From Streptomyces tropicalis (GTDB taxonomy: Bacteria > Actinomycetota > Actinomycetes > Streptomycetales > Streptomycetaceae), in NCBI RefSeq assembly GCF_029269835.1, contig NZ_JARJBB010000008.1, positions 62,001 through 126,000 on the forward strand: a stretch of DNA of 64,000 bases, in the 5' to 3' direction. This document shows, one piece after another, positions 61,160 to 64,000 of the stretch. The position numbers and the translations under genes were made by a program. The notes beneath the pieces are model-generated. The model ran no database searches. It was not told where the DNA came from and was given only the letters and a program-made list of their open reading frames with translations. Position 1 is the stretch's first letter. Each line of letters begins with the position of its first letter.

Positions 61160-62106
61160 CAGGCGGTTACCTCCGGGGGAGTAGGGGACGTGCTGAGGAG
61201 ATCCCGGGCGAGCAGTCCCGCGCCCAGGCAGCCCGCGGCGTCCCCCAGCGCCGCGGGGACGACATCCGGCTGCTGCTGGAAGGTCACGCGCCGTGCGACG
61301 GCCTCCCGCAGCGGCGTGAACAGGGTGTCCCCCGCCTCGGCGAGCCCGCCGCCGATGATCAGCGTGCGCGGGTCCAGCAGGGTGAGGGCGGTGACCAGCC
61401 CGTCGGCGAGCGCGTCCACCGCCTCCTGCCACACCGTGCGCGCCCGCGGGTCGCCCGCGCGTACGGCCGCGGCGCAGCCCCCCGCGTCCGCCTCCGGCTC
61501 CCCGGACGCGGCGGCCCACGCCTGGCCGACCGCGGAGGCGGAGGCGTACCTCTCCAGGCAGCCGCGCTGACCGCACGGACAGGGGGTGCCGCCGGGGCGG
61601 ACCACGATGTGGCCGATCTCGCCGGCGAAGCCGTGCGCACCCGCCTCCACCCGGCCGTCGATGCCGATGGCGCCGGCGATCCCGGTGCCGAGCGGGACGA
61701 AGAGGAACCGGTCGGTGCCCCGGCCCGCCCCGATCCGCCCCTCGGCCAGGCCGCCGGTGCGCACGTCGTGGCCGAGGGCCACGGGCGCACCGCCCAGCCG
61801 CTCGGCGAGCAGGGCGCGCAGCGGGACGTCGCGCCAGCCGAGGTTGGCGGCGTAGACGGCGACGCCCTTCTCCTCGTCGACGATGCCGGGGACGGCCACG
61901 CCGGCGGCGGCCGCGGGACGGCCGAGGTGCTCCGCCCCCCAGGCGTGCAGGGCGGCGGCGAAGTCGAGGATGCCCGCGACGACGGCGTCGGGCCCGCGTT
62001 CGCGGCCGGTCGCCCGGCGGGCCCGGTGCAGCAGACGGCCGTCGGCCGCGACCAGTGCGGCCTTCATGCCGGTGCCGCCCACATCGAGGGCGATGACGTG
62101 TTCCAC
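61159..62106 (-). CDS. nagK: ROK-family N-acetylglucosamine-type sugar kinase
   Basis: A 315-aa ROK kinase: phosphate-1 motif 'VIALDVGGTGMKAALVA', 'LGHDVRTGGLAEGRIGAG' (catalytic Asp), 'EIGHIVVRPGGTPCPCG' and the zinc motif CPCGQRGCLE. Coupling to nagA indicates GlcNAc phosphorylation for cytosolic GlcNAc from chitin or wall turnover, as in the nagKA operon of S. coelicolor. GTG at 62106 is chosen because the family N-terminus starts there; CACACT upstream could be a -10 for a leaderless message. Confidence 0.9.
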   Translation of the reverse strand: MEHVIALDVGGTGMKAALVAADGRLLHRARRATGRERGPDAVVAGILDFAAALHAWGAEHLGRPAAAAGVAVPGIVDEEKGVAVYAANLGWRDVPLRALLAERLGGAPVALGHDVRTGGLAEGRIGAGRGTDRFLFVPLGTGIAGAIGIDGRVEAGAHGFAGEIGHIVVRPGGTPCPCGQRGCLERYASASAVGQAWAAASGEPEADAGGCAAAVRAGDPRARTVWQEAVDALADGLVTALTLLDPRTLIIGGGLAEAGDTLFTPLREAVARRVTFQQQPDVVPAALGDAAGCLGAGLLARDLLSTSPTPPEVTA

Positions 62107-62134
62107 GAGGGACAGTGTGACCCGTCGACCCGGA

Positions 62135-62168
62135 AGAGGTCTAGTCCACTCGCGTGGTGTAGACCTTG
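62135..62168. promoter_or_regulatory. Two DasR-like dre elements in the nagK / sugar-binding-lipoprotein promoter
   Basis: AGAGGTCTAGTCCACT (62135-62150) matches 14 of 16 positions of the dre consensus ACTGGTCTAGACCAGT (allowing G/C at positions 2 and 15). CGTGGTGTAGACCTTG (62153-62168) matches about 11. DasR represses GlcNAc and chitin genes and is released by glucosamine-6-P, so both divergent genes should respond to GlcNAc. Confidence 0.7.
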
Positions 62169-62265
62169 TGGCTGACGATTCGAAAGTTTCGCCGTGTGGG
62201 GGCACAGGTTCCGTTTCTGTGCGCACTCCGCTCGCACGGCCGGCAGTGGTTTGGGGCGGTTAGCG

Positions 62266-63531
62266 GTGCAGCGGGCGAGGACTGGAACGATCGCGGCGGT
62301 GTCCGCCCTGGGCCTGACAGCGGTCCTCGGCGGCTGCGGGAGCACCGGCTCCTCCGACGTCACCCTCAGACTGGTCGCCGCCGACTACGGCGACTCCCCG
62401 GCCAACAGCTCGAAGAAGTACTGGGACGCCCTGGTCAAGGACTACGAGGCCAAGCACCCGGGCGTGAAGGTCGAGGTCAGCGTCTACCCGTGGACCGACG
62501 TCGACAGCAAGGTCCAGGCGATGGTCGCCGCCGGCCACGCCCCGGACATGGCGCAGGTCGGCGCCTACGCCGACTACGCGGCCCGGGGGAAGCTCTACAG
62601 CGCCGACGACGTCCTCTCCATCCCCGTCCAGGCCGACCTGGTCGGGCAGCTCGCCGACGCCGGTGAGCTGCGCCACGTCCAGTACGGCATCCCCTTCGCG
62701 GCCTCCACCCGCGTCCTCTTCTACAACAAGACCCTCTTCGCCGGGGCCGGGCTCACCCCGCCCACCACGTGGTCCGAGCTCGCCGCCGACGCCGCGGCGC
62801 TGAAGGCGAAGGGCGTGAAGTACCCCTACGCACTGCCGCTCGGCCCGGAGGAGGCGCAGGCCGAGACCATGCAGTGGCTGCTCAGCGGCGGCTCCGGCTA
62901 CACCGACGACATCGGCACCTACACGATCGACTCCCCGCAGAACGTCCAGACCTTCGACTGGCTGCGCGACGACCTGGTCGGCAAGGGCCTGACCGGGCCG
63001 GTCGCCCCCGGGCACCTCAACCGCGCGGACGCCTTCGCCGCCTTCGCCGACGGCAAGGTCGGCATGCTCAACGGCCACCCGACGCTGATGCAGCAGGCCG
63101 CGAAGAAGGGCGTGAAGTTCGGCATGGTGCCGATGCCCGGCCGCAACGGCCGGGCCAAGGCCACCATGGGCGTCGCCGACTGGATGATGGCCTTCAAGCA
63201 GAACGGCCACCGGGACCAGATCGGCGACTTCCTCGACTTCGTCTACGACCGCAAGAACGTCCTGGACTTCTCCCGCGAGTACGACCTGCTGCCGGTCACC
63301 AGCTCCGCCTCCGACGCGATGACCTCGTCCGCGCAGGACAAGGCCCTGCGTCCCTTCCTGGACGAGCTGCCGCTCGCGCAGCTCTACCCGGTGGGCAACA
63401 CCTCCTGGGCCCAGGTCAGCGCGGACGTGAAGAAGCAGATCGGCCAGGCCGTCGCCCCCGGCGGCAGCCCCTCGGCGGTCCTCGGCCAGCTCCAGGCCAC
63501 GGCGTCCACGGCGGAGAGCGCGGCGCGGTAG
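62266..63531 (+). CDS. ABC sugar-binding lipoprotein
   Basis: A 421-aa extracellular solute-binding protein (family 1): signal with lipobox LGGC (Cys24), then 'SSKKYWDALVKDYEAKHPGVKVEV' and 'HAPDMAQVGAYADYAARGKL', 'YGIPFAASTRVLFYNKTLF'. It delivers a sugar to an ABC permease; no permease follows, so it relies on permeases elsewhere and perhaps on MsiK. Divergence from nagK with shared dre elements suggests a chitin-derived or amino-sugar ligand. The GTG start at 62266 keeps the signal peptide intact; the ribosome site is weak. Confidence 0.9.
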   Translation: MQRARTGTIAAVSALGLTAVLGGCGSTGSSDVTLRLVAADYGDSPANSSKKYWDALVKDYEAKHPGVKVEVSVYPWTDVDSKVQAMVAAGHAPDMAQVGAYADYAARGKLYSADDVLSIPVQADLVGQLADAGELRHVQYGIPFAASTRVLFYNKTLFAGAGLTPPTTWSELAADAAALKAKGVKYPYALPLGPEEAQAETMQWLLSGGSGYTDDIGTYTIDSPQNVQTFDWLRDDLVGKGLTGPVAPGHLNRADAFAAFADGKVGMLNGHPTLMQQAAKKGVKFGMVPMPGRNGRAKATMGVADWMMAFKQNGHRDQIGDFLDFVYDRKNVLDFSREYDLLPVTSSASDAMTSSAQDKALRPFLDELPLAQLYPVGNTSWAQVSADVKKQIGQAVAPGGSPSAVLGQLQATASTAESAAR

Positions 63532-63616
63532 GCGGCCGCGGCCGCCCGTCGCCGGCGGCGCCGTGACGGGCCCGTCCGCCCGCACCGCTGTCGGCGGCGG
63601 GGGCTACGGTGCCCGT

Positions 63617-63946
63617 ATGGCCGGTACGCAGGACGGACAGGACGCGCGGGACACGCAGGACGGGCCCCGCCCCCAGGACACGGAGGCCGCGCCGGCCGCC
63701 GGGGACGGGCAGGCCGGGCGGCGGGAGCTCGGACGCCAGGCGCGGGACGTCCTCGCGCTGGAGCGCCGGGGCTTCGCCGGCCCCGGCGCGAAGGAGCGCG
63801 CGATCCGCGAGGAGCTCGGCCTGTCCCCGGTGCGCTACTACCAGCTGCTCAACGCCCTCCTGGACGACACCCGCGCCCTCGCCCACGACCCGGTGACGGT
63901 CAACCGGCTCCGCCGGGTGCGGGACGCCCGGCGCGCCGAGCGCTGA
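63617..63946 (+). CDS. DUF3263 helix-turn-helix-like protein
   Basis: A 109-aa protein. A polar acidic leader (1-35) is followed by a DUF3263 domain ('ARDVLALERRGFAGPGAKERAIREELGLSPVRYYQLLNALLDD'), which has an HTH-like layout and probably binds DNA. TACGGT six bases before the ATG and no ribosome site suggest a leaderless mRNA. The last 54 bp of the window hold no further gene. Confidence 0.85.
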   Translation: MAGTQDGQDARDTQDGPRPQDTEAAPAAGDGQAGRRELGRQARDVLALERRGFAGPGAKERAIREELGLSPVRYYQLLNALLDDTRALAHDPVTVNRLRRVRDARRAER

Positions 63947-64000
63947 GGCCCGGCCGGGCGGCGCCGGCCGCAGGGGTGCGCGCCGGAGGAGTGCGCCGGG

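Overview
The window is a 64 kb piece of a Streptomyces chromosome. The DNA is very GC-rich with G/C-dominated third codon positions. Gene order matches the conserved Streptomyces core that carries gpm, phoU-phoR-phoP, carD-ispD-ispF-cysS-rlmB, msiK, cdgB and nagA/nagK. All family calls come from reading translated motifs and gene order; no database search was run.

Layout, left to right. (1) 1-2.8 kb: the 3' end of a YbjN-type gene, an MFS exporter and phosphoglycerate mutase gpmA. (2) 2.8-12.2 kb: accessory DNA cut into two blocks by three related copies of the gpmA 3' end plus terminator (2721-2795, 5498-5575, 12178-12242). Block 1 has a SUKH-type immunity-like gene, a doubtful small ORF and an SPFH/Band-7 membrane protein. 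Block 2 has a TetR regulator, a small-molecule methyltransferase, an F420/LLM oxidoreductase, a bacterial nitric oxide synthase and a flavohemoglobin, then 1.1 kb without a gene. (3) 12.2-19 kb: a bicovalent-flavin (BBE-type) oxidase, a membrane-anchored double-ABM protein, a guanine-deaminase-like enzyme, a secreted SnoaL-like protein, a sedolisin protease, a small CMD-like protein, an orphan LAxTG sorting signal and a 51-aa Cys-rich protein. (4) 19.2-34 kb: core housekeeping genes: phosphate control (phoU divergent from phoRP), carD, two MEP-pathway genes, cysS, rlmB, a DoxX protein, a nucleotidyltransferase, the multi-sugar transport ATPase msiK and tRNA-Thr(TGT). (5) 34-42.4 kb: a type II polyketide cluster of the whiE/spore-pigment kind, directly after the tRNA. 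It has an FAD hydroxylase (divergent), SchA/CurD-like protein, cupin, KS-alpha, KS-beta, ACP, aromatase/cyclase, TcmI-like cyclase and a convergent O-methyltransferase. (6) 42.4-55.7 kb: mostly single genes for secreted, membrane and stress functions (beta-helix protein, rhomboid-like protein, amine oxidase-like flavoprotein, BNR-repeat protein, MFS exporter, pentapeptide protein, M1 peptidase lipoprotein, GNAT, TerD, ArfB, flavin reductase). (7) 56-64 kb: the diguanylate cyclase cdgB with a BldD-like site, a CBM-like surface protein, and an amino-sugar locus (PfkB-type kinase, nagA, ROK kinase, sugar-binding lipoprotein) whose divergent promoter holds two DasR-like dre elements.

How it fits together: several parts bear on the Streptomyces life cycle and nutrient sensing. 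These are phosphate (PhoRP), GlcNAc/chitin (dre sites, nagA, ROK kinase, MsiK as shared ATPase for sugar importers), c-di-GMP (CdgB) and spore colouring (type II PKS). The most unusual material is the gpmA-anchored accessory region with the NO synthase/flavohemoglobin pair, the Cys-rich mini-gene with a large inverted repeat, and a 31-bp perfect hairpin that includes the 3' end of tRNA-Thr.
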